Below are positions 9,678 through 19,134 of a stretch of 64,000 nt of DNA, one piece after another. The notes beneath the pieces are model-generated. The model had not been told where the DNA came from. It made no database searches and saw nothing but the letters and a program-made list of their open reading frames with translations. The position numbers were made by a program, and so were the translations under genes. The stretch's first letter is position 1. Each line of letters starts with the position of its first letter. The stretch spans positions 32,045-96,044 of the forward strand of contig NZ_NPKJ01000071.1 of the NCBI RefSeq assembly GCF_002284575.1, given 5' to 3'. This stretch comes from Mesorhizobium temperatum (GTDB lineage: Bacteria > Pseudomonadota > Alphaproteobacteria > Rhizobiales > Rhizobiaceae).

Positions 9678-9859
9678 GTTTTCCTCCCTGAAATATCATC
9701 GGCCGTACCGCCCTCGCCAGCACGAGCCGAGGCGAGTTTAGACAGCGGGTGGGAAATGCCAACCCGCAATAATATCCATTAGACGAACGGCTGAGTGATG
9801 CCGCAACGCATGGCCGCTTGCGCGATGTGCGATCGGAGCCGAAAGATTTTCGCAGAGCC

Positions 9860-9886
9860 TGTCGAAATCGCGCGAGGCCGCGCGAC
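9860..9886 (+). promoter_or_regulatory. Probable ECF42-type autoregulated promoter
   Basis: TGTCGA (9860-9865), 17-base spacer, CGAC (9883-9886), 47 bases before the yciI-like start. From memory, ECF42 sigma factors recognise TGTCGA at -35 and CGA/TC at -10. The motif directly precedes a YciI-ECF42 pair, as expected for autoregulation. Confidence 0.6.
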
Positions 9887-9932
9887 ATACGTTCGGCTCG
9901 CAACGATGCGGCCTTCGAAAATGGAGAAGACC

Positions 9933-10286
9933 ATGCGATACATGCTTTTGATCTACGTGAACGAAGCCGCGATGGCGGCCGCGCCGACGGAGAAGACCTA
10001 CGAGATCAGCGCAGCCTATGGCGCCTATACCGAGGCGTTGAAGAAGTCCGGCTCCTGGTTGGCCGGCGACCGGCTGAAGCCGACCCAAGCCGCGACCTCG
10101 GTGCGGATGGCCAACGGCAAGACCAACGTGCTCGACGGTCCCTATGCCGATACCAAGGAGCAGCTCGCCGGTTTCTACATGATCGAGGCGGAGGACGCCG
10201 ACGCGGCTATTGCCTGGGCGGCGCGATGCCCAGCTGCCAGCACCGGCACGGTCGAGGTGCGGCCGATCTGGGAACAAACCATGTGA
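9933..10286 (+). CDS. YciI-like (DGPF/YCII domain) protein
   Basis: A 117-residue protein of the YCII-related 'DGPF' family. It starts MRYMLLIYVNEAA, has the motif NVLDGPYADTKEQLAGFYMI, and ends with EVRPIWEQTM. The start at 9933 has GGAG six bases upstream. The longer frame to 9795 lacks a ribosome site. Its stop overlaps the sigma factor start (TGATG), so the two are translationally coupled. DGPF proteins are the characteristic partners of ECF42 sigma factors. Their biochemical role is unresolved. A ferredoxin-like catalytic or binding function is the usual guess. Confidence 0.9.
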   Translation: MRYMLLIYVNEAAMAAAPTEKTYEISAAYGAYTEALKKSGSWLAGDRLKPTQAATSVRMANGKTNVLDGPYADTKEQLAGFYMIEAEDADAAIAWAARCPAASTGTVEVRPIWEQTM

Positions 10287-11542
10287 TGACGAATGACCTG
10301 GAGGTCGCCCGGGCGGCGGCGGAAGCGGCCGCCCGGCAAAGCTACGGCAAGCTCGTCGCCTTCCTCGCCGCCCGCACGCGCGACGTGGCCGGCGCCGAGG
10401 ACGCGCTGGCCGACGCCTTTGCGGCGGCGCTGGAGCGCTGGCCGCAAACCGGCGTGCCGCAGAAGCCGGAAGCCTGGCTGCTGGCGGTGGCGCGCAGACG
10501 CCGCGTCGACGCCGTCAGACGGCGGCTGACCGGCGAAGCGGCCCGCGACCATCTCAGGCTGATCGCCGAGGAGATGGAGGCCCGCATGGTCGATGAAGAC
10601 CTGCCCGACGAGCGGCTACGGCTGATGTTTGCCTGTGCCCATCCGGCGATCGAGGCTGGCGTGCGCGCGCCGCTGATCCTGCAGGCCATTCTGGGCTTCG
10701 ACGCAGCGACGATCGCCTCGGCCTTCCTGCTGTCACCGGCAACGATGGGCCAGCGCCTGGTGCGCGCCAAAAGCCGCATCCGCGAGACCGGCATTCCGTT
10801 CCGGGTGCCTGAAAGAACCGAGCTCGGCGAGCGGCTGGATGCGGTGCTGGAAGCGATCTACGCCGCGTTTGCCGAAGGCTGGTCCGACCCGGCCGGCACC
10901 GAAACCCGCCGCCGCAATCTCGCGACCGAAGGCATCTGGCTCGGCCGGCTGGTAGCCTCGCTGATGCCGGATGAGCCGGAAGCGCTTGGCCTGCTGGCGC
11001 TGATGCTGTTTGCCGAGGCGCGGCGTGCGGCGCGGCGCAACGCCGCCGGAGACTATGTGCCTTTGGCCGAGCAGGAGCTTGCACTGTGGGACGGAGCCTT
11101 GATTGACGAAGCGGAGACATTGCTGAAGCACGCCGCGGCCAAGGGCGTCGTCGGCCGCTATCAGCTCGAGGCAGCCGTGCAATCCGCCCATACGACAAGG
11201 CGGCTGACCGGCCGGACCGACTGGGCCGCGATCAAACAGCTCTATGATGCGCTGTCGGTGATTGCCGGCTCGCCGGTGGTATCGATCAACCGCGCGGTGG
11301 CCATCGCCGAGGCCGACGGCGCCGCGGCGGGATTGAGCGCACTTGATGGGCTTGGCGACGACAAACGGCTGCATGATTATCAGCCTTATTGGGCCGCCCG
11401 CGCGGGCCTTCTGGCCAGGCTCGGCAAAACTCGGGAGGCTACTGAGGCCTATGACCGGGCGATCGGCCTCGAACGCGACCCGGCCGTGCGCCGGTTCCTG
11501 CAGGCACGACGGGCTGGGCTCGGCCGCGTGGAAAAAGCCTGA
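10286..11542 (+). CDS. ECF42-type RNA polymerase sigma factor with long C-terminal extension
   Basis: A 418-residue sigma factor. Region 2 is near residues 15-80 (EDALADAFAAALERWP, EAWLLAVARRRRVD). Region 4 is near 120-180 (ALILQAILGFDAATIASAFL type helix-turn-helix, MGQRLVRAKSRIRE). A 230-residue helical, TPR-like extension follows (AIYAAFAEGWSD, LMLFAEARRAAR, VSINRAVAIAEADG, YQPYWAARAGLLARLG). That extension and the adjacent DGPF gene are the marks of group ECF42, which lacks a classical anti-sigma factor; the extension is thought to control activity. It is probably autoregulated from the motif at 9860. Target genes beyond this operon are unknown. Confidence 0.92.
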   Translation: MTNDLEVARAAAEAAARQSYGKLVAFLAARTRDVAGAEDALADAFAAALERWPQTGVPQKPEAWLLAVARRRRVDAVRRRLTGEAARDHLRLIAEEMEARMVDEDLPDERLRLMFACAHPAIEAGVRAPLILQAILGFDAATIASAFLLSPATMGQRLVRAKSRIRETGIPFRVPERTELGERLDAVLEAIYAAFAEGWSDPAGTETRRRNLATEGIWLGRLVASLMPDEPEALGLLALMLFAEARRAARRNAAGDYVPLAEQELALWDGALIDEAETLLKHAAAKGVVGRYQLEAAVQSAHTTRRLTGRTDWAAIKQLYDALSVIAGSPVVSINRAVAIAEADGAAAGLSALDGLGDDKRLHDYQPYWAARAGLLARLGKTREATEAYDRAIGLERDPAVRRFLQARRAGLGRVEKA

Positions 11543-11557
11543 GACGTGGCGATCTGT

Positions 11558-12184
11558 TCAGGCAGGCCACATGGCGTGGGAGGCGTTCAGCTTCCGCATC
11601 ACCGGATGCTCCCGCAACCCGGCCCACAGGCGTTCGATATTCGGCCAGGCGCTGGGGACCTTTTCAATCTCGGGATGCCAGGCCACCAGCATGACGAGAT
11701 AGATGTCGGCCAGCGAGAGCCGGTCGCCGACCAGCCAGTCGCGGCTTTCGAGGGCAGCATCGAGAATGGCCAAGCCGCGATCCATTTCCGAGATCGCTGC
11801 CTGCTTGACGGCTTCCACGCCGCCGGGATCGGCCGTGTAGCGATGAGCGTAGAAGAACCGCAGGTCAGCCGAATAGATGACCGATGACATGAACGTCATC
11901 CAGCGCAGGAAGTCGGCGCGGGCGGGCGAACTCACCGCCGGCGCCAGAGCTGCTTCCGGGTGGCGTTCGGCGAGCAGGATGCAGATCGCTGCCGATTCGG
12001 TCATCGAGCTTCCGTCCGGCAAGATCAGGACCGGGACCTGGTTCAAGGGGCTGATGTCGAGAAAGGCCTGATCGGGCGAGGCCGACTTCGGAACGTCGAT
12101 CTGGTCGAAAGGCACGCCCGCCAAAGCGAGCGCTGCCTCGACGACAAAGCCGCCGGTGTTGGGGCGCGTATAAAGCCTGTACAT
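11558..12184 (-). CDS. Glutathione S-transferase family protein
   Basis: A 208-residue two-domain GST. The thioredoxin-like N-terminal domain has YTRPNTGGFVVEAALALAG, NQVPVLILPDGSSMTESAAI (the cis-Pro and Glu/Ser glutathione site), followed by the helical C-terminal domain (DWLVGDRLSLADIYLVMLV). Substrate unknown. The start at 12184 gives the normal N-terminus. It converges on the ECF42 gene with a 15-base gap. Confidence 0.9.
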   Translation of the reverse strand: MYRLYTRPNTGGFVVEAALALAGVPFDQIDVPKSASPDQAFLDISPLNQVPVLILPDGSSMTESAAICILLAERHPEAALAPAVSSPARADFLRWMTFMSSVIYSADLRFFYAHRYTADPGGVEAVKQAAISEMDRGLAILDAALESRDWLVGDRLSLADIYLVMLVAWHPEIEKVPSAWPNIERLWAGLREHPVMRKLNASHAMWPA

Positions 12185-12373
12185 CAAATTCTCCGCCGGC
12201 CTGCAGGTCAGCGGCGATTTGAGCCGGAAGCACCGCTCCACTCAAGTGAGCGACGGCCGCCACAGGTGTTTTTTCAGCGGTCCAGCGCTGCCATCTGGGT
12301 CCTCGGTGCACGGGTGGAGCATGCCGCCCCTTAGGTGGACTAGCGCAAACCCTCGAGATTGGCTGAAGCCCAC

Positions 12374-12436
12374 CTACCTTCGAGGGCGGAGCAGGAGCGT
12401 AGCGACGTCGCTCCGCCCTGGGATGACGAAGTGTAC
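12374..12436. repeat. Palindromic intergenic repeat, family shared with 18948-19018
   Basis: The core gagcaggagcg(t/a)agcgacgtcgc and the tail ccctgggatgacga are shared with the copy downstream of hemW. Here it sits between cysK and a GST gene, close after the cysK stop. Confidence 0.7.
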
Positions 12437-13417
<981 letters not shown>

Positions 13418-13604
13418 TGGTTTCGCTCCCAAGAGTTAGGCGGGCAAGAGTCAGCCTGGCAAGAGTCAGGCAACTAAGTCTCGACCAGGCAGGATAAAGC
13501 CTTCGGCCGCGCAAGATAGTCTGCCGTTTGAAAATATCCGAGTGGGTCGAATGCTGAAGACACACTCGCCCCCGGAAAAGCATTTCAGCCGAGGCCAAAA
13601 CTGG

Positions 13605-14222
13605 CTATTGCCGGGCGGCGATCGCAGCCGCCGCTCCGACCATGAAAGCGGCGGCGGTGCGGTTCAGCGCCCTCAGCGCGCGCGGCGACTTCAGGAACCC
13701 GCGCGCTTTGGCCGCCAGCGCCAGATAGGGCACCAGCACCACCAGGAGCACGACGAGCGTCAGAGCGACGAGGATGCCGTAGTCGGCGAGCGTAATGGTC
13801 TTCAGATCGACGATGGTCGGCGTGATGGCGAGATAGAAGATCATTGTCTTCGGATTGCCGAGCGTAACGGCGAGGCCGGCAATAAAGCTCGACACCAGCC
13901 CGCCCCTGCCTTTCTTCGCCTGCACGGTTTCGGGCGTGATGCCGCTCGTCCAGAAGCGCCAGCCAAGGAAAGCGAGATAGGCGACGCCCAGCCATTTGAT
14001 CGCCAGGAAGGCCATGCCGAAGGTCTGCGCGACGAGAGCGAGGCCGAGCACCACGGCGGTGAGATAGGTGAGATCGCCGAGCATCAGCCCGAAGGACATG
14101 GCGAGCGCCGAGCGAAAGCCGGATCCGAGCGCACGCGCAATAAGCGCGGTCAGCCCCGGGCCAGGGATGGCGGCGGCGATGCCGAGGGCCGCGCTATAAG
14201 CGAGAAATCCGGTGAGGGTCAT
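13605..14222 (-). CDS. LysE-family amino acid exporter (translocator)
   Basis: A 205-residue membrane protein with about six hydrophobic helices and the LysE/RhtB start GIAAAIPGPGLTALIARALG. Further family blocks are AIKWLGVAYLAFLGWRFW and GNPKTMIFYLAITP. It exports an amino acid or derivative by proton antiport, and the exact substrate is unknown. The start at 14222 gives the standard N-terminus MTLTGFLAYSAALG. It is likely monocistronic. Confidence 0.93.
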   Translation of the reverse strand: MTLTGFLAYSAALGIAAAIPGPGLTALIARALGSGFRSALAMSFGLMLGDLTYLTAVVLGLALVAQTFGMAFLAIKWLGVAYLAFLGWRFWTSGITPETVQAKKGRGGLVSSFIAGLAVTLGNPKTMIFYLAITPTIVDLKTITLADYGILVALTLVVLLVVLVPYLALAAKARGFLKSPRALRALNRTAAAFMVGAAAAIAARQ

Positions 14223-14361
14223 GGTTTCGGCCTTAGCGCATGACCCCGAAAATCGGAATCGACCCTTTAAGACTGAACCTTGTCGCACAACGGCGGGCAG
14301 GCGTGTACTCCCTGAGGGACGAATTCGATTGCACCAGGGCCCTCGCTTTTGTCTTTCGGCC

Positions 14362-14559
14362 TCAGTTTCCGGCCGCGTAGAAATCGTCGTCGAGGCGCTT
14401 TTCCAGCGCGACGAGATCGGCCGGCAGCGGCAGGCCCATGGCGCGCATTTCCCTCAGCTTTTCGCGCAGCTGCTCCTGCACTTCATGCTGATCCTCTGGC
14501 TGGTTGATCATCTGCTCGAGCAGCAGGCTGATCTGAGCTTTGAATGATTCCAGCGCCAT
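14362..14559 (-). CDS. Small conserved hypothetical protein, 65 aa, helical
   Basis: A 65-residue acidic/basic helical protein (MALESFKAQISLLLEQMI, then DQHEVQEQLREKLREMRAMG) ending in a short tail DDDFYAAGN. A strong AAGGAG site lies six bases before its ATG. It follows hrcA on the same strand but is separated from it by a palindromic repeat. The first 45 residues look like one or two amphipathic helices that could pair as a coiled coil. I do not recognise a function. Confidence 0.75.
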   Translation of the reverse strand: MALESFKAQISLLLEQMINQPEDQHEVQEQLREKLREMRAMGLPLPADLVALEKRLDDDFYAAGN

Positions 14560-14582
14560 TTTTTTTCTCCTTGAGGTCCACC

Positions 14583-14698
14583 CAAAGCGCGTCGCGTTTG
14601 AAGGGTTCCTGCGACCCGCTTTGCTTTCTTGTTTTCATGCATGTCGTTATCCCAAACCGCTGCTCACCCGAGGGCAGGCTTTTGGGCGACATGCATTA
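14583..14698. repeat. Palindromic intergenic repeat (copy 1), ends in the hrcA stop codon
   Basis: It contains gcatgtcgttatcccaaa and, inverted, tttgggcgacatgcatta, plus an aaagcgcgtcgcg lead. It matches the copy at 24813-24900. Its last bases (tta, 14696-14698) are the hrcA stop codon read on the minus strand, so the element abuts or has replaced the hrcA 3' end. Confidence 0.75.
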
Positions 14699-15811
14699 TC
14701 GCAGCATGCGGGAAATAAGCTGCGCGGTATAGTCGACCATCGGCACGATGCGTGCATAGTTCAGCCGGGTCGGGCCGATGACGCCAAGCGCGCCGATGAC
14801 GCGGGCGTCCTTGTCGCGATAGGGCGCCACGACCAGCGACGAGCCGGACAGCGAAAACAGCTTGTTTTCCGAGCCGATGAAGATGCGCACGCCGGAGCCT
14901 TCCTCGGCAAGGTCGAGAAGCTGGATCAGCCCGTCCTGCGTCTCCAGATCCTCAAACAAATGCCGCAGGAGCTCAATGTCGGCCTGCGCGGTGACATTTT
15001 CCAGCAGGTTGGCGCGGCCGCGCACGATGAGACGCGCCGGCAGGCCGCTCTCGGCGCCTGCCCAGACCGCAAGGCCCTTCTCGACCAGATCCTGCGACAG
15101 CGTGTCGAGGGCGGCCTTGGTCTCTTCCTTGATGCGGGCGATCTCGATCCGCGCCTCGGCCAGCGTGCGGCCACGGATATGGGCATTGAGGAAGTTCGAG
15201 GCTTCATGCAATTGCGAGACGGTGATGCCGGCGGGCAGGTCGACGACGCGATTTTCGACGTCGCCGTTCTGCGATACCAGCACGGCCAGCGCCTTGTTCG
15301 GCTCGAGCTGGATGAACTCGATGTGCTTTAGCGGCACCTCGTTCTTGGCGGCAAGCACGAGGCCGGCGCCGCGCGACATGCCGGACAGCATCTGGCTGGC
15401 TTCGGTGAGCAGATGTTCCAGCGTCGCGCCCGAGCCGGAGGCGCGTACCTGCGCCTCGATGGTGCGGCGCTCCTCGTCGGAGAGGTCGCCAAGCTCCATA
15501 AAAGCATCGACGAAGAAGCGCAGGCCGGCCTGGGTCGGCAATCGGCCGGCCGAGATATGCGGCGCATAAATCAGGCCGAGATGCTCGAGATCGCTCATCA
15601 CGTTGCGGATGGTGGCGGGCGACAGCGACGACGGCAGGATACGCGACAGGCTGCGTGAGCCGACCGGCTCGCCGTCCTTCAGATAGGAATCGACAATGCG
15701 CCGAAAGATGTCGCGCGAGCGCATGTCGAGCGACTGGAGCGCGGGCGATTGAAGCGCGGGCGACTGGAGCACTGCCGCCGACTGGGAACCGGGATCGACT
15801 GCCTTGGTCAT
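14696..15811 (-). CDS. hrcA: Heat-inducible transcription repressor HrcA
   Basis: A 371-residue repressor of groESL/dnaK-class heat-shock operons through the CIRCE operator. The N-terminal winged helix is RDIFRRIVDSYLKDGEPVGS and SPATIRNVMSDLEHLGLI, then SAGRLPTQAGLRFFVD. The central dimerisation and GAF-like parts follow (EHLLTEASQMLSGMS, FIGSENKLFSLSGSS), with the end IVPMVDYTAQLISRML. The start at 15811 (MTKAVDPG) is chosen. Residues 13-27 are three copies of an A/V-L-Q-S-P unit encoded by a 15-base tandem repeat, an unusual N-terminal tail. It is divergent from rph. No CIRCE inverted repeat was seen next to it. Confidence 0.96.
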   Translation of the reverse strand: MTKAVDPGSQSAAVLQSPALQSPALQSLDMRSRDIFRRIVDSYLKDGEPVGSRSLSRILPSSLSPATIRNVMSDLEHLGLIYAPHISAGRLPTQAGLRFFVDAFMELGDLSDEERRTIEAQVRASGSGATLEHLLTEASQMLSGMSRGAGLVLAAKNEVPLKHIEFIQLEPNKALAVLVSQNGDVENRVVDLPAGITVSQLHEASNFLNAHIRGRTLAEARIEIARIKEETKAALDTLSQDLVEKGLAVWAGAESGLPARLIVRGRANLLENVTAQADIELLRHLFEDLETQDGLIQLLDLAEEGSGVRIFIGSENKLFSLSGSSLVVAPYRDKDARVIGALGVIGPTRLNYARIVPMVDYTAQLISRMLR

Positions 15812-15945
15812 TCGAGCCAAATACCTCCGGCCCAAAGATATAGACTTCGGCCACACCCGCGCAACCGGCCATTTTCCTTTGCGCCCTGCGCCCCATGCGG
15901 CTACAAGCCGGCCACGATTCCGAAAAAGATAGGAAAAAAGCCTGA

Positions 15946-16662
15946 ATGCGCCCTTCTAAACGCCAATTCGACGAAATGCGCGCCATCTCCTTCGAGCGCG
16001 GCGTCTCCAAGCACGCGGAAGGTTCGTGCCTGGTGAAATTCGGCGACACGCATGTGCTGTGCACGGCCAGCCTCGAGGAGAAAGTGCCGGGCTGGATGCG
16101 CAATTCTGGAAAGGGCTGGGTGACAGCGGAATACGGCATGCTGCCGCGCTCGACCGGCGAGCGCATGCGCCGCGAAGCTTCGGCCGGCAAGCAAGGCGGC
16201 CGCACACTCGAAATCCAGCGGCTGATCGGCCGTTCGCTGCGCGCCGTGGTCGACCTGCAGGCGCTCGGCGAGCAGCAGATCACCGTCGACTGCGACGTGA
16301 TCCAGGCCGATGGCGGCACGCGCACAGCCTCGATCACCGGCGGCTGGGTGGCGCTCCATGACTGCCTGCGCTGGATGGAAGCCCGGCAGATGGCCAGCGT
16401 CGCTAAGGTGCTAAAGGACCATGTCGCGGCTATCTCCTGCGGCATCCATGACGGCCAGCCGGTCATCGACCTCGACTATCTCGAAGACTCCTCGGCCGGC
16501 ACCGACGCCAACTTCGTCATGACCGGCAAGGGCGGCATCGTCGAGATCCAAGGCACGGCCGAGGGCGAGCCTTTCTCGGAAGAGCAATTCACGGCGCTGA
16601 TGGAATTGGCCAAGAAGGGCATCCAGCGACTGGTCAGCCTACAACAGATGGCTGTAGCTTAA
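15946..16662 (+). CDS. rph: Ribonuclease PH
   Basis: Phosphorolytic 3'-to-5' exoribonuclease that trims tRNA 3' ends. The 238-residue protein has MRPSKRQFDEMRAISFERG, the core GWVTAEYGMLPRSTGER, the phosphate-binding RTLEIQRLIGRSLRAVVDL, the catalytic Asp region TVDCDVIQADGGTRTASI, and VIDLDYLEDSSAGTDANFVM. Length is normal. AGGA lies about 11 bases before the ATG. Rph heads a run of plus-strand genes (VOC, rdgB, hemW), and hrcA-rph divergence is common in alphaproteobacteria. Confidence 0.97.
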   Translation: MRPSKRQFDEMRAISFERGVSKHAEGSCLVKFGDTHVLCTASLEEKVPGWMRNSGKGWVTAEYGMLPRSTGERMRREASAGKQGGRTLEIQRLIGRSLRAVVDLQALGEQQITVDCDVIQADGGTRTASITGGWVALHDCLRWMEARQMASVAKVLKDHVAAISCGIHDGQPVIDLDYLEDSSAGTDANFVMTGKGGIVEIQGTAEGEPFSEEQFTALMELAKKGIQRLVSLQQMAVA

Positions 16663-16669
16663 CCCTGTC

Positions 16670-17080
16670 ATGACTCCTTCCGCCATCCTCGAATCAGCCC
16701 TCTACGTGACCGACCTCAATGCCGCGGAAGAATTCTATTCCGGCGTGCTTGGGCTCAATCAGCTGGGCAAGGTCGACGGCAGGCACCTTTTCTTCCGTTG
16801 CGGGGACAGCGTGCTGCTCATCTTCAACGCCGAGGCGACCAGGGTGCCGCCGGCGCCCGACGCCAGGCTGAAAGTGCCGCCGCACGGCACTGTCGGCGAC
16901 GGCCATCTCTGCTTTGCGGCAAGCGCGGATGAGATCGTGCGCTGGAAAGCGCATCTGGAAGCGAAGAAGATTGCCATCGAAAGCGAGTTCGAATGGCCGC
17001 AAGGCGGCCGCTCGATTTATATTCGCGACCCTTCCGGCAATTCGATCGAATTCGCCGAACCAAGAATCTGGGGCATCTGA
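16670..17080 (+). CDS. VOC/glyoxalase-bleomycin resistance superfamily protein
   Basis: A 136-residue single-domain VOC protein with paired beta-alpha-beta-beta-beta modules: ESALYVTDLNAAEEFYSGVL, FFRCGDSVLLIFNAE, GDGHLCFAASADEIVRWK, and the metal-ligand end YIRDPSGNSIEFAEPRIWGI. Likely metal ligands are the His of GHLCF and the Glu of IEFAEP. Substrate unknown. Seven bases separate it from rph, and its stop overlaps the rdgB start (TGATG). Confidence 0.9.
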   Translation: MTPSAILESALYVTDLNAAEEFYSGVLGLNQLGKVDGRHLFFRCGDSVLLIFNAEATRVPPAPDARLKVPPHGTVGDGHLCFAASADEIVRWKAHLEAKKIAIESEFEWPQGGRSIYIRDPSGNSIEFAEPRIWGI

Positions 17081-17742
17081 TGCATTCGCTTGATGGGCAC
17101 AGAATTGTCGTCGCCAGCCACAACGCCGGCAAATTGCGCGAATTTGCCGATCTGATGGCGCCATTCGGCATAGAGGCGAAATCGGCCAATGAATACGGCC
17201 TGCCGGAGCCGGACGAGACCGGCACCACCTTTGAGGAGAACGCCTATATCAAGGCTTTTGCCGCCGCCAAGGCGACAGGCCTGCCGGCACTGTCGGACGA
17301 TTCCGGCCTGTGTGTCGATGCGCTGGGCGGAGCGCCCGGCGTCTATACCGCCAATTGGGCCGAGGCGCCGGACGGGTCCCGCGACTTCGGCATGGCGATG
17401 CAGCGAGCGGAAGTGGCGTTGCAGGAAGTCGGCGCGGTCGCGCCTGCGCAGCGCAAGGGCCGCTTCGTCGCCGTCATCTGCCTGGCCTTTCCCGACGGCG
17501 CGGCCGAATATTTCCGCGGCGAGGTCGAGGGCACGCTGGTATGGCCGCCGCGCGGCGAACTCGGCTTCGGCTACGACCCGGTGTTCGTGCCGGACGGTTT
17601 CGAAAAGACCTTCGGCGAGATGACCGCAGAGGAAAAACATGGCTGGAAGCCCGGCCAGCCGACGGCATTATCGCACCGCGCCCGCGCCTTCCAAACATTC
17701 GCGCAAGCCAGACTGGATTTGGCACGATCGGGCGTGAAATGA
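17080..17742 (+). CDS. rdgB: XTP/dITP pyrophosphatase (non-canonical purine NTPase)
   Basis: House-cleaning enzyme that hydrolyses dITP/XTP to the monophosphate and prevents mutagenic incorporation. The 220-residue protein has VVASHNAGKLREFADLM, the catalytic TTFEENAYIKAFAAA, LPALSDDSGLCVDALGG, PGVYTANWA, GELGFGYDPVFVPDG and the end ALSHRARAFQ. The start at 17080 overlaps the VOC stop. The 3' end overlaps hemW by ATGA. Confidence 0.96.
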   Translation: MHSLDGHRIVVASHNAGKLREFADLMAPFGIEAKSANEYGLPEPDETGTTFEENAYIKAFAAAKATGLPALSDDSGLCVDALGGAPGVYTANWAEAPDGSRDFGMAMQRAEVALQEVGAVAPAQRKGRFVAVICLAFPDGAAEYFRGEVEGTLVWPPRGELGFGYDPVFVPDGFEKTFGEMTAEEKHGWKPGQPTALSHRARAFQTFAQARLDLARSGVK

Positions 17743-18902
17743 CCATGCTGCTCGACCGTAGCCCCGGCTTCGGCGTCTACATCCACTGGCCGTTCTGCGC
17801 GGCCAAGTGCCCCTATTGCGACTTCAACAGCCATGTCCGCCACCAGCCGGTCGACCAGGAGCGTTTTGCGCGCGTCTTCGAGACCGAGCTTGCGACGATG
17901 CGTGACCGCACCGGACCGCGCGAGGTGACCAGCATTTTTCTCGGCGGCGGCACACCGTCGCTGATGAAGCCGGAAACCGTGGCGACGGTGCTGGACGCGG
18001 TGGCGAAGAACTGGGCGGTGCCTGCTGGCATCGAGGTGACGCTGGAAGCCAACCCCTCCTCGGTCGAGGCCGAGCGCTTTCGCGGCTACCGGGCGGCGGG
18101 AGTCAACCGCGTGTCGCTCGGCGTGCAGGCGCTGAACGACAAGGATCTGCGCTTTCTCGGCCGGCTGCACAATGTCGAGGAAGCGCTGCATGCGATCGGC
18201 CTGGCACGTGAGATCTTTCCGCGGCTGTCCTTCGACCTGATCTACGCACGGCCCGGCCAGACAGCTGAAGCGTGGCAGGCGGAACTCGAACAGGCTATCG
18301 GCCACGCCGCCGACCATCTGTCGCTCTATCAGCTGACCATCGAGGAAGGCACGCCGTTCCACGCGCTGCATGCGGCCAAGAAATTCGCCATTCCCGACAA
18401 TGACCATGCCGCCGATCTCTATGCGCTGACGCAGGAGATCACCGCCGCGCATGGGCTGCCGGCGTACGAGATTTCCAACCACGCCAGATCAGGTGCGGAG
18501 AGCCGGCACAATCTCACCTATTGGCGCTATGGCGAATATGTCGGCGTCGGTCCCGGCGCGCATGGCCGCTTCGTCGAAAACGGTCGCCGCGTGGTGACGA
18601 TCGCCGAAAGGATGCCGGAAACCTGGGCCAATCTGGTCGAGGCCAAGGGCCATGGCATCACCGGCGGCGAGACCCTGACGCGCTCGGAAGAGGCGGACGA
18701 GTTCCTGTTGATGGGGCTGAGGCTGGCCGAGGGCATCGACCTCTCCCGCTACGAGGCGTTTTCCGGACGCGGCCTGTCGACCGCGCGACTGTCGGTGCTG
18801 CAGAGCGAGGGGCTGGTGGCGCCGATCGGCAATGCCCGCCTGCGCGCCACGCCGGCCGGCATGATCGTGCTCGATGCCGTGGTGGCAGACTTGGCGAGAT
18901 AG
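17739..18902 (+). CDS. hemW: Radical SAM heme chaperone HemW
   Basis: HemW-type protein (often mislabelled HemN) that inserts heme into respiratory proteins. The 387-residue protein has YIHWPFCAAKCPYCDFNSHV with the C-x3-C-x2-C iron-sulfur/SAM motif, FLGGGTPSLM, EVTLEANPSS, VNRVSLGVQALND, LYQLTIEEGTPF and YEISNHARSGAESRHNLTYW, then the C-terminal winged domain (LLMGLRLAEGIDLSRYEA). The ATG at 17739 overlaps the rdgB stop (ATGA). The next plus-strand gene is 780 bases away. Confidence 0.95.
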   Translation: MTMLLDRSPGFGVYIHWPFCAAKCPYCDFNSHVRHQPVDQERFARVFETELATMRDRTGPREVTSIFLGGGTPSLMKPETVATVLDAVAKNWAVPAGIEVTLEANPSSVEAERFRGYRAAGVNRVSLGVQALNDKDLRFLGRLHNVEEALHAIGLAREIFPRLSFDLIYARPGQTAEAWQAELEQAIGHAADHLSLYQLTIEEGTPFHALHAAKKFAIPDNDHAADLYALTQEITAAHGLPAYEISNHARSGAESRHNLTYWRYGEYVGVGPGAHGRFVENGRRVVTIAERMPETWANLVEAKGHGITGGETLTRSEEADEFLLMGLRLAEGIDLSRYEAFSGRGLSTARLSVLQSEGLVAPIGNARLRATPAGMIVLDAVVADLAR

Positions 18903-18947
18903 GCTGGTGAAGTGGCGCCGATCGCCGACGCTGGCTGCCATTAGCTA

Positions 18948-19018
18948 CCTTCCCTTCGTCATCCCAGGGCGGAGCAGGAGCGAAGCGACGTCGCGGAGAC
19001 CCTGGGATGACGACGGGA
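18948..19018. repeat. Palindromic intergenic repeat, family shared with 12374-12436
   Basis: Perfect 13-base inverted arms: cgtcatcccaggg (18957-18969) and ccctgggatgacg (19000-19012), with loop gcggagcaggagcgaagcg. It sits just after hemW and could also act as a 3' transcript stabiliser or terminator, although no T-run follows. Confidence 0.75.
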
Positions 19019-19134
19019 GAGTGATTCGGCTAATTTCCAAGGTCTGCGACCCGCCACTGAGGTTGGCCGCTAAAAGAAAATATAGACATTCGCTGCCGAC
19101 CGGCCCCAACCTGTCAAACGACTGTGTCGAGGAA

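Noticed and set aside
15812..15945. CIRCE operator between hrcA and rph
   Set aside because: The TTAGCACTC-N9-GAGTGCTAA inverted repeat is not present in this gap.
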